A DNA stretch of 49,461 nucleotides from a virus. Position 1 is the stretch's first letter. Every line of letters begins with the position of its first letter. The stretch spans positions 1-49,461 of the IMG/VR virus record IMGVR_UViG_3300044499_000067. One strand, 5' to 3'. Below, in pieces: positions 17,863 through 24,510 of the stretch. A program made the translations under genes and the position numbers. The notes under the pieces were generated by a model, which was not told the origin of the DNA, did no database searches, and worked only from the letters and a program-made list of their open reading frames with translations.

Positions 17863-18140
17863 CCTCGCTGCAACCACTGCTCCAGCGCCATCAGCGCACG
17901 ACAGGCAGCGGAGGCTAGTTCCTCCTCGATCATCACCGCTTTTTCGAGTACCTGGTACTCGTACTTTGCGGTGATCGTGTGAATGATCCCATGTTCGAGA
18001 TGCTCGGCTACTAATTGGTTCTTCCATGCGCCCTTGTGCTTCGGTTCGTACTGCTCCAATAGGCGATCGATGCGGTTGAGCGCATGATGGAAGTCGGTGA
18101 CACGGGTGCGGTCTAGCGGCATGGGCAGCTCTCGCCACAC
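17859..18140 (-). CDS. Small helical protein, last gene of the leftward arm
   Basis: GTG start at 18140 gives 93 residues; an ATG at 18122 would give 87. Helical and charged, with a His-rich centre (HLEHGIIHTITAKYEYQVLE) and a C-terminal helix (AACRALMALEQWLQRG). The stop overlaps the stop of the rightward ejection gene inside one CTAG. No domain is recognised. The start overlaps the 3' end of the Cys-rich gene 18113 to 18280, so coupling is possible. Confidence 0.6.
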   Translation of the reverse strand: MWRELPMPLDRTRVTDFHHALNRIDRLLEQYEPKHKGAWKNQLVAEHLEHGIIHTITAKYEYQVLEKAVMIEEELASAACRALMALEQWLQRG

Positions 18141-18280
18141 AGCTCTTCACAGTGGGCTTCACAGTACCCGTGGCTGCACAAGGGTCCACGACATTCGTTG
18201 TTATTCACGAGGCAGCAATTCAACTTTGGAGACTCTAGCTTTGCTTTGGCTTCTGCCCACCGATCCTGGTTCGTTGCCAT
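18113..18280 (-). CDS. Cys-rich mini-protein (55 aa, 9 Cys)
   Basis: The ATG at 18280 is preceded by GGGGAAAGG. It overlaps the last 46 bases of the DUF3987 gene and ends inside the next gene. After an amphipathic N-terminus (MATNQDRWAEAKAKLESPKL) the remaining residues carry nine cysteines (22, 23, 30, 35, 40, 44, 48, 52, 54) and two histidines in a CSHGYCEAHCEELC arrangement, which looks like a metal-binding or disulfide-rich knot. The reading frame has no other explanation for this Cys density. Function unknown. Its short length explains why automatic callers might miss it. Confidence 0.55.
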   Translation of the reverse strand: MATNQDRWAEAKAKLESPKLNCCLVNNNECRGPLCSHGYCEAHCEELCGESCPCR

Positions 18281-19467
18281 TCGTACACCTTTCCCCTTCT
18301 GGCCCCCGAGTAGATTTTGATCTCGTGGCCTGCGCGGAGCGTTTCAATGATGCCGGCGAGTTTTCGCGCGTCAACCCCACGCGGGGAGACTTTGCGTTGC
18401 AACACGGAATGCTTCATCTGGCTTGCGTTCCGCACGATTTTCCGTACCATATCGATGCCTTCCGTCTCAATCGTTGTGTAGCACGCTTCAAGGATCTTTA
18501 GCGTCGCGGCAAACGTGTGTTCGACGAGATCGCGCGCCGCGATCATGTGGCGTCGCATGATCCGCAGATCGTGGCTCTCGGAAAGCGAGAGGATCATCGC
18601 CAGTTTCAAAAGATGATCATGTTGGCGGCGCCACGAGGGAATCAGGCGTACGTCGTTGGGCTCCGGCCGTCCGTAGAACCACTGATCTTCGATGGCGCGC
18701 GCCTGTTTGGTGACAGCGAACTCTCCGGTGATCTCCGTCAGTCGTTGGAAGCGCCGCCGGATGTGGTCGGTTACTTCCTCGACGTCCGGAGGGAGGATCG
18801 CGTCGCGGATGCGTTTTTGCATATCGTACTCCGCATCGACGATGATGAGCCGGCCGATGAAGCCCCCTTCGATCGATCTGCGTGGGAGGCCATCCGTGAG
18901 CCAGTCGAGGGTGGTGCCACCGAGCCAGTTGATCGAACTTTTTTTCAACACCTGAAGGCCGCTGGTGATCGTCCCTTTCTTGATCGTCGTTGACTTGTTG
19001 TACATCCCCGTAATCATCCGTACGAACTCTAGTGCTGGAGGTCCCACGCCAAGGCACCAGGTCAACTCCTCCGTCACCAAGAACACCTTCGCAGGGTCTT
19101 TCTTCACCTCGATCACTTCGTTGTCACCACCCGAACGCTTCTTCACTTTGGTGCCGGCGAGGAAGTGGAGGAACTTTTGGGCCGTGATGACGCCGCTGTA
19201 GGTGTTCACGACTGGGATGTCTTCGAGGTAGCTCAGCATGTGCTCCGTGGCGGCACCCTTCCCAATCCCCGATGGTCCCAGCAGGGTCACGTAGAGAGCA
19301 GGGCTCAGCGGCCGACCGAGCTTTGTGAGCCACACCCGGTCCGCGACACACGCGGCGATGGCTGCGATACACGCCCACACATGGTAGTCGATCGGTGTCT
19401 CGCTCTTGCCGACATGATGGCGATACAGGCGGATCAGGTCGGTCGTCTCATCAAGGATTCTGCGCAC
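18235..19467 (-). CDS. DUF3987-like P-loop ATPase (helicase/primase-associated)
   Basis: GTG start with a GAGG site upstream; 410 residues. The N-terminal helical part leads to a Walker A at residues 64 to 71 (GPSGIGKG) and a Walker-B-like strand (KVFLVTEELTW), then a sensor region with the IGRLIIVDAEYD strand. This is the pattern of DUF3987-type ATPases that sit with phage primases and helicases and probably act as DNA-unwinding or loading motors. It follows the polymerase and a small zinc-finger gene in the same operon. A dedicated primase domain is not visible. Confidence 0.7.
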   Translation of the reverse strand: MRRILDETTDLIRLYRHHVGKSETPIDYHVWACIAAIAACVADRVWLTKLGRPLSPALYVTLLGPSGIGKGAATEHMLSYLEDIPVVNTYSGVITAQKFLHFLAGTKVKKRSGGDNEVIEVKKDPAKVFLVTEELTWCLGVGPPALEFVRMITGMYNKSTTIKKGTITSGLQVLKKSSINWLGGTTLDWLTDGLPRRSIEGGFIGRLIIVDAEYDMQKRIRDAILPPDVEEVTDHIRRRFQRLTEITGEFAVTKQARAIEDQWFYGRPEPNDVRLIPSWRRQHDHLLKLAMILSLSESHDLRIMRRHMIAARDLVEHTFAATLKILEACYTTIETEGIDMVRKIVRNASQMKHSVLQRKVSPRGVDARKLAGIIETLRAGHEIKIYSGARRGKVYEWQRTRIGGQKPKQS

Positions 19468-19624
19468 GGTCCTCTATTAGAGCCACTCGTCGGATCAACC
19501 GCTTCCGTGCTGCTTTGCAGTACTGTTCGTGCAACCTGATCGGTGCCAAACTGATGCGGCGCAGGCACCATTGGCAACGATCACGATGGAGAAACTTCTT
19601 ATTTCGCTTTGGCTCGCGTGTCAC
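19451..19624 (-). CDS. Small zinc-finger protein (57 aa)
   Basis: A GTG at 19624 lies 6 bases after a perfect AGGAGG on the minus strand, so I prefer it to the TTG further upstream. The basic product contains CQWC and HEQYC, giving a C2HC zinc-finger pattern, flanked by Arg/Lys-rich segments. It overlaps the polymerase 3' end by 26 bases and the next gene by 17. A nucleic-acid-binding accessory factor of replication is likely. Confidence 0.6.
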   Translation of the reverse strand: MTREPKRNKKFLHRDRCQWCLRRISLAPIRLHEQYCKAARKRLIRRVALIEDRAQNP

Positions 19625-22067
19625 GTATGACCTCCTCAAATTCTTTTCTCTGGGGTGGCTTCTGCCACTCGTGACCGCTGCCCCAGTTCACCCCAATCTT
19701 CAACGTCACCGGGACCATCAGTTCTCCGTAGGGGGTGGGACGGGGACGCTCCATCGACTGCTTCACGAACTGGTAGAGATCCCACGCCTCAGCCGGCGCG
19801 ACGCTGAAGACTAGCTCATCGTGGACCTGGTTGCGGAGCTTGGCGTCGCGACCCTTGCAGTACTTGAAGGCAGGGATCAAGCCCCAGCGATTGATCGTAA
19901 ACGACGCTTCGCTCGATGCACGGAAAGCGTAGCCCTCACGAAAGACGTCGGGGCCGAGTCGGATGTCGGTGAGGTCCAATCGATGGCCCCAACTGTTGAC
20001 GAGGCAGCGCTCCGTCATGATCATGCGGCGCGTCTCGCGGTGGAACACGGAGCGAATCGCGGGGGCCGCATCCATGCGGGCCTCGATCATCGCCTGGCCG
20101 CGTTCGGGTGTTTCCACGACGCCATCCTTCAGCATCTCGTCAGACATCCGTTTGCCTTGCATGTCGTAGTTCGAGGCGTGATTGACCCGCTTCCCGAAGT
20201 ACCGTTGGTCTTTGTTGACCATGCATTCTTGCACACCAAAGATGATTGCAGCGGTAGTTCGGTGGTCATCATACTCCCACGGTTTGGACCGTGCTTTCTC
20301 GATCAGCTCTTCGTCACCCGTGAACATATAGACGTAGCGACTCTCTACCTGGGCCATGTCGATGCGGAGCAAGATGTGGCCCTCGTCGGGGATGAAGTGG
20401 TCTCTCGCTTCGCGGTCGACATTCTGGAGATTCATGCCAGAGCCCATCGGATTCTTGCTGGACGACAGCCGGCCACTCTCGGGCGCAATGGAATAGGAGC
20501 ACCGGATGCGACTGTCCTCATCGCACGTCTTCGCTGCATAGAATGAACGCAGCTTGTCTGACCGTCGATGGTCCAAGATCAACTGACACGCCTCATTCAC
20601 CTCAGGACGCTTCCGGCCAAACTTCAGTTGGTATTTGCGAACGGCGATCTCGTCCGTCGTGATCTTCTGCTCGCCCTTCACACCCTTGGTCATCGGCGGC
20701 AAGCCCAGCTTGTCATACAGGAAGGCGCGGAGCTTCTTCGTCGACAGGCTACCCTTCTTGCCGTACAGTTCCTCACCCGCAAGGGCCGTCAGCGTGGTGC
20801 GCAGGCGAATCAGGTCGGCGGTGAGCTGAGCGAAGCGTTGCTTGCGCCGGTGCTCGTCGGAACGGATGCCTTCGACGGACATCTGAAGGAGCGGCTTGAA
20901 GAGGCGACGATGGTGCTTCAAGTAGAGGTCCAGCCGGCCGCACGCTTCGAGATCCTTGATGTACTTCGCGTGCAGCTCCCACGTCACACAGCAATCGATG
21001 CCGTTGTATCGCCAGTAGGTTTCCAAATCGACCGGGATGCCTTTGTCTTGGCTCTTGCTGTCATCCTTCCAGTACGGCTGGCGTGTGTCGACGCTGCCCA
21101 TGAACGCGAGTGAGTGATCCTCGTTCGGGATCAGGACGTGATGGAGCGCCATCGTGTCCCAGCGCCAGTTGCGCACTGGCATCCCCAGCCGATTGAAGTG
21201 GAACGTGTCGAACCACCCGTTCTGAAAAATCTTCTCGTTGGGCAACGCTAGCAGTGCACGAATCAACTCCCACGCTCGCGCTAGCTCATCCTTGTCGCCC
21301 CAGTAGGCGCGTGTGGTGGGGATCGTCAGCGAGTGCTCAGCACTGTTGGCGAATCCCACGCAGGCGATGAACCGCGCGCCCTTCTCCTTCTTGATCTTTG
21401 GCGTCCCCTTCTTGGTGTGGCCGATCACCTTCCGTTTCCATTTGATTGGGGTCTCGATGTCGACCGCTAGCGCGGTGCCAGCCGCTTTGGCAGCTACCAA
21501 GAACAGCTCCACGTCATGGATGGTGGGCATGATCTCGTGCGTGCGCTGCGGCAACCGAAGGTCGGCAAACTGGCTGTCACTGGCGATGCGCTGCCAATCA
21601 CGGATGCAGCGACGCTCCCACTTCTGCTGCCGAAAGATCGCGGCAGGGTGCAGCGTCGGGATGACCTTGATCTCACGGCCCCGCCGGTCGGTGTACTGAT
21701 AGATGGAGCCCCGATGCTTCGTGATCCCACTCTTGCCGATGATGGCCTGCAACGCGAAATTGCCCATCGGGACGATCACGATAGGACCGTCAAGCGCTGC
21801 AAGTCTGAGGTGCAATTGCTCAGTCCACTGTTGCAGCTCCGCATATGGGATGCGCCTCAGGTCGTTTCCTGGCGGACGATAGGGATAGACATTCGTGATG
21901 TAAATCTCTTTGCGTGTGAGGCCGACGCGCTTCAACCAGCGTGTTAGCATCGCTCCCGCAGCGCCTACGAATGGGCGACGGTATGCCTCTTCCGTGCGCC
22001 CCGGTGCCTCCCCACAAACGACAACCCGTGCGCTACGTGGACCGTCATCCTTAACGAGCTTCGGCAC
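19599..22067 (-). CDS. Uracil-DNA glycosylase / DNA polymerase A fusion
   Basis: GTG start, 822 residues. Residues 1 to about 165 match a family 4-type uracil-DNA glycosylase: GEAPG (19 to 23), PFVGAAG, TNVYPYRPPGND (58 on) and a C-terminal HPAAIFR. It lacks the N-terminal CxxC that usually helps hold an Fe-S cluster. Residues of about 195 to 370 form a 3'-5' exonuclease (DIETP at 203; N283/D287; YNGID at 354). The polymerase follows with motif A (DMAQVESR, 570), motif B (RYFGKRVNHASNYD) and motif C (HDE at 749). It should be the replicative polymerase, with base-excision ability built in. Confidence 0.9.
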   Translation of the reverse strand: MPKLVKDDGPRSARVVVCGEAPGRTEEAYRRPFVGAAGAMLTRWLKRVGLTRKEIYITNVYPYRPPGNDLRRIPYAELQQWTEQLHLRLAALDGPIVIVPMGNFALQAIIGKSGITKHRGSIYQYTDRRGREIKVIPTLHPAAIFRQQKWERRCIRDWQRIASDSQFADLRLPQRTHEIMPTIHDVELFLVAAKAAGTALAVDIETPIKWKRKVIGHTKKGTPKIKKEKGARFIACVGFANSAEHSLTIPTTRAYWGDKDELARAWELIRALLALPNEKIFQNGWFDTFHFNRLGMPVRNWRWDTMALHHVLIPNEDHSLAFMGSVDTRQPYWKDDSKSQDKGIPVDLETYWRYNGIDCCVTWELHAKYIKDLEACGRLDLYLKHHRRLFKPLLQMSVEGIRSDEHRRKQRFAQLTADLIRLRTTLTALAGEELYGKKGSLSTKKLRAFLYDKLGLPPMTKGVKGEQKITTDEIAVRKYQLKFGRKRPEVNEACQLILDHRRSDKLRSFYAAKTCDEDSRIRCSYSIAPESGRLSSSKNPMGSGMNLQNVDREARDHFIPDEGHILLRIDMAQVESRYVYMFTGDEELIEKARSKPWEYDDHRTTAAIIFGVQECMVNKDQRYFGKRVNHASNYDMQGKRMSDEMLKDGVVETPERGQAMIEARMDAAPAIRSVFHRETRRMIMTERCLVNSWGHRLDLTDIRLGPDVFREGYAFRASSEASFTINRWGLIPAFKYCKGRDAKLRNQVHDELVFSVAPAEAWDLYQFVKQSMERPRPTPYGELMVPVTLKIGVNWGSGHEWQKPPQRKEFEEVIRDTRAKAK

Positions 22068-22082
22068 GGTACCTCTCGCTAC

Positions 22083-22157
22083 CTTGGTCGTGGGTGTTTC
22101 ATGGGGGGAACCTTACCCCGTCGCAGGATCTCCCTGCGCACCATACCCACGACCAAG
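22083..22157 (-). ncRNA. Three-way-junction RNA structure candidate in the polymerase leader
   Basis: A perfect 13-bp inverted repeat (CTTGGTCGTGGGT with ACCCACGACCAAG) closes a 49-base interval that itself holds two hairpins: CGCAGG-GAGAT-CCTGCG and GGGG-TAAGGTT-CCCC. On the minus strand this would fold into a three-way junction in the gap between a 27-residue zinc-finger gene and the polymerase start. It could be a regulatory leader, an RNA-stability or terminator element, or a small structured RNA. No Rfam family is recognised. Confidence 0.5.
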
Positions 22158-22169
22158 TCCCTCCCCAAC

Positions 22170-22253
22170 CTACCCCACGCACGCCTTGTGCGCAGAGCTG
22201 ATGAACTCCATGTCGGTCATGTCCTTTTCACAGAGCGGACAGTGCACGATCAC
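22170..22253 (-). CDS. Very small C2HC zinc-finger peptide (27 aa)
   Basis: GTG start, weak ribosome site. The frame follows the SSB-like gene by 17 bases. The product has CPLC at residues 5 to 8 and HKAC at 22 to 25, a Cx2C-x13-Hx2C pattern typical of a single zinc knuckle. It lies between the SSB-like gene and the structured leader of the polymerase. Short length and weak start make it tentative; the Cys/His spacing is the main support. Confidence 0.4.
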   Translation of the reverse strand: MIVHCPLCEKDMTDMEFISSAHKACVG

Positions 22254-22270
22254 AGGCTTCGGCTTCGGGC

Positions 22271-23023
22271 CTACTTGGCCCGTCGCTTTTTTGGGGCCTC
22301 CTCTTCCTCCTCTTCGTCGTCGTCCTCCTCTTCGTCATTGGTGGGCTTTGCCTGCTTGCCCTTCTTGGGTGCAGGCTCCTCGTCTTCCTCCTCCTCCTCG
22401 TCATCATCCTCGTCTTCGTCGTCTTTTTTTGACGACGGTTTTGGTTTCACTTTCGCCTTCTCTTTGCCCTTCGGTTTGGGCGCGTCGTCCTCATCGTCCT
22501 CGTCCTCGACGGCAGCCTTCTTGCTGGCGAGTTTGGCTTTCGGCTTGTCGCCCCCACCTTTTTCGGTGTACGGCTCTTTCTCGCCCTCAGCGTGCCAGCC
22601 GTTGCGAGCAACGCGGTTCTGGACGGAGCCTTTGTACTGGCCTTCGGTCTGTGTCACCTCGACGATGACCGCGTAGACGTGGCAGCCTTTCAGCTCCCCA
22701 CACAGGTCTTCCTCGTCCTGATCGCCAAGTTCGACGCCAGCCTTCTCGACCATCTGCTTGAACTGCTTGGCGCCCATGCTGGTGTCCCACGTGTCCTGCT
22801 CGTCCGCGTCTGGGTCCTCATCGGACCCGATCGTGAAGTTCTCGAACACCATGGCGCCCTTGTACTTCTTTGGCTCCAGCACCTTCAGTTGGGCTTTGTA
22901 GGATTTCTTCCCGGTGCCGGTCGTTGCTGGTTCCACCTTGTGGATGTCGAGCAGGTAGCCACCGTCTGGTACGGTGCTCGACTCCGGCACCTTCTTCAGT
23001 GTTGCTCCGAGACTCTTTGCCAT
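22271..23023 (-). CDS. SSB-like protein with acidic/lysine C-terminal tail (DUF669-like)
   Basis: 250 residues with GGAGGTGAG 4 bases before the ATG. Residues 1 to about 150 have the look of a DUF669-type phage single-stranded-DNA-binding protein: MAKSLGATLKKVPESSTVPD, then a beta-rich part with KSYKAQLKVLEPKKYKGAMV and a C-terminal helix. The last 90 residues alternate acidic runs with lysine-rich KPKGKEKAKVK blocks, like the protein-recruiting tails of SSBs. It should coat ssDNA at the fork beside the polymerase and recombinase. The coding DNA of the tail is highly repetitive (GAG/GAC). Confidence 0.75.
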   Translation of the reverse strand: MAKSLGATLKKVPESSTVPDGGYLLDIHKVEPATTGTGKKSYKAQLKVLEPKKYKGAMVFENFTIGSDEDPDADEQDTWDTSMGAKQFKQMVEKAGVELGDQDEEDLCGELKGCHVYAVIVEVTQTEGQYKGSVQNRVARNGWHAEGEKEPYTEKGGGDKPKAKLASKKAAVEDEDDEDDAPKPKGKEKAKVKPKPSSKKDDEDEDDDEEEEEDEEPAPKKGKQAKPTNDEEEDDDEEEEEEAPKKRRAK

Positions 23024-23052
23024 TCAGCTCACCTCCGTGACGTGGTTGACGG

Positions 23053-23256
23053 TCACTCCAACTCGTCGTCGTCAGCCTCTTCGGGCTCCGGCGCCTGCTT
23101 CGCCCTCTTCATCTTCTTCTTCGGTTTCTCCTCGACCTCCTTCTTCTTGCGGCGCTTGCGTGGCAACCCTTTGGGTTTACCTTTGACCAACTGCTCAACC
23201 TTCTCGCCCAATGCGGCGAGACGAGCCATCCTGCTATACGCGGTTCCTCGTGCCAT
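23053..23256 (-). CDS. Small Lys/Arg-rich protein with acidic tail (67 aa)
   Basis: AGGAGGTGA lies 7 bases before the ATG. A short helix is followed by a strongly basic stretch (PRKRRKKKEVEEKPKKKMKR) and an acidic C-terminus ending ADDDELE. The same basic-then-acidic layout is seen in the neighbouring SSB-like tail. It is likely a nucleic-acid-binding accessory protein. No domain recognised. Confidence 0.6.
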   Translation of the reverse strand: MARGTAYSRMARLAALGEKVEQLVKGKPKGLPRKRRKKKEVEEKPKKKMKRAKQAPEPEEADDDELE

Positions 23257-23261
23257 TCAGA

Positions 23262-23447
23262 TCACCTCCTTTTGTTATCAATGATGTTGATGTTTGTAAC
23301 ACCTGTCGGAAGCGGTTTACCAAGTATCTCGTTGCGCATTTTCTGACGGATGTCACTTTGGACGGTTTCTCCTTGGCGATACCACACATCAAACTTCAAC
23401 ACGATTCGTGTCTTGATGACGCGTGGCTCTTTCTTTGCTGTCTCCAT
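23262..23447 (-). CDS. Unknown small protein (61 aa)
   Basis: I set the start at the ATG at 23447 because AAAGGAGGTGG lies just upstream; the longer frame has no ribosome site. The product mixes strands and charged residues (KTRIVLKFDVWYRQGETVQS) and ends NIIDNKRR. It sits in the replication operon with spacing of a few bases to both neighbours. Function unknown. Confidence 0.6.
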   Translation of the reverse strand: METAKKEPRVIKTRIVLKFDVWYRQGETVQSDIRQKMRNEILGKPLPTGVTNINIIDNKRR

Positions 23448-23461
23448 CAAACCACCTCCTT

Positions 23462-23731
23462 TCACCTATGTCCCTTATACGACATGAACATCTGGGCGAG
23501 CGCTTCAGTGACTTGGCTGTGGCTCCGAAAGAGGCGTTCGACGGCCTCTAACTCCCGTTGATGCTCCACCTGCTCGCGCGCCTTCACGTCGGTTTTCTCT
23601 TTCTCTGCTTCGCGTTCGTTCGCAGTCCAGCGACGAGCTTCAGCCACGCCACGGTCGAAGGCGGCATCCACCTTTTGCTGCATGCGAACTTTCTCACGTC
23701 GATAGCGTGTCAATTTCGCTGATTTGCGCAT
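23462..23731 (-). CDS. Charged coiled-coil protein (89 aa)
   Basis: The ATG at 23731 overlaps the TGA of the RecA-like gene and follows GGAGG. The product is basic at the N-terminus (MRKSAKLTRYRREKVRMQQK) and then a long Glu/Arg/Ala heptad pattern. It is probably a helical oligomer, perhaps an accessory of the recombination ATPase upstream. No domain recognised. Confidence 0.6.
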   Translation of the reverse strand: MRKSAKLTRYRREKVRMQQKVDAAFDRGVAEARRWTANEREAEKEKTDVKAREQVEHQRELEAVERLFRSHSQVTEALAQMFMSYKGHR

Positions 23732-24510
23732 CACTCAGCCTCCGCAAACAGCGCTTTCCAGTTGTTCTCGCACGGATCAGGGGCGGGGATCTGCGACGCG
23801 CAGTTGTAGCTTGAGTCTGAGCGCGTCTGGATGAGATAGTTCCGGTCACCCGTCTCCTTGTCGTCCTTCGCAAAGAAGCGGTACAGCTCGCTGTAGCCCG
23901 CCGCAAGCCTCGTCTGGAGCCTCCCTGGCGCAGCGGGGTTGAACACCATGCGACCAGAGACTTGATCCTTGTCGGGGCTGATGTGCATCGCGACGAAGAT
24001 GTTGATGGGCAAGCCGGCGAACTGGACCATGTAGAGTTCTTCGAGCTGATCCGTGGCTGCGGCCCACCATTGGCGGGGGTCCTTTGCCCTCTTGTTCAGC
24101 CGGTACTGTTGGTCTTTGCGGACGCAGATTTCGAGCATGGTCGAACTGTCGATGGACATCGATCGGTACTCGTCAATGTCTTCATCGACGAAGTGCTTCA
24201 TGCGACTGGTGAACGTCCGGCCGGCATGTGGATCGTCGGCGATCGTGTCGTAGTAGTACTCCAAACGGATGATCGGTTTGCCCTTCTTGCTGAGCACTTC
24301 GCGGAAGGGCACCCCGTTGGGGCCTTCGGTGATCTCCGTCGGTGTGCCGCGCTTCAAGTAGGGACGATCCTTGCCACGCCCGTCGAAGAAAAAGACGATC
24401 AACGGCTTAGGCATACTCGCCGCGAACTCAGACTTGCCTGCCCCAGGATCTCCGTAGCCGATGGCGTGCCAATAGTCGTCTTGCAGGTTAGCCACCGTCT
24501 TACACTTCAC
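23731..24510 (-). CDS. RecA-like ATPase (Sak4/AAA_24-type recombinase)
   Basis: 259 residues; overlaps the nuclease gene by 4 bases. A Walker A is present at residues 18 to 28 (GYGDPGAGKSE) after an N-terminal strand, a Walker-B-like SMSIDSSTML follows, and a C-terminal strand reads INIFVAMH. Phage proteins of this pattern (Sak4) are RecA-core single-strand annealing or recombination ATPases that work with an SSB and an exonuclease. All three partners lie in this operon, which supports the call. Confidence 0.75.
   Translation of the reverse strand: MKCKTVANLQDDYWHAIGYGDPGAGKSEFAASMPKPLIVFFFDGRGKDRPYLKRGTPTEITEGPNGVPFREVLSKKGKPIIRLEYYYDTIADDPHAGRTFTSRMKHFVDEDIDEYRSMSIDSSTMLEICVRKDQQYRLNKRAKDPRQWWAAATDQLEELYMVQFAGLPINIFVAMHISPDKDQVSGRMVFNPAAPGRLQTRLAAGYSELYRFFAKDDKETGDRNYLIQTRSDSSYNCASQIPAPDPCENNWKALFAEAE

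Noticed and set aside
22101-22676. Plus frame with long serine runs
   Set aside because: Antisense of the acidic tail of the SSB-like gene.
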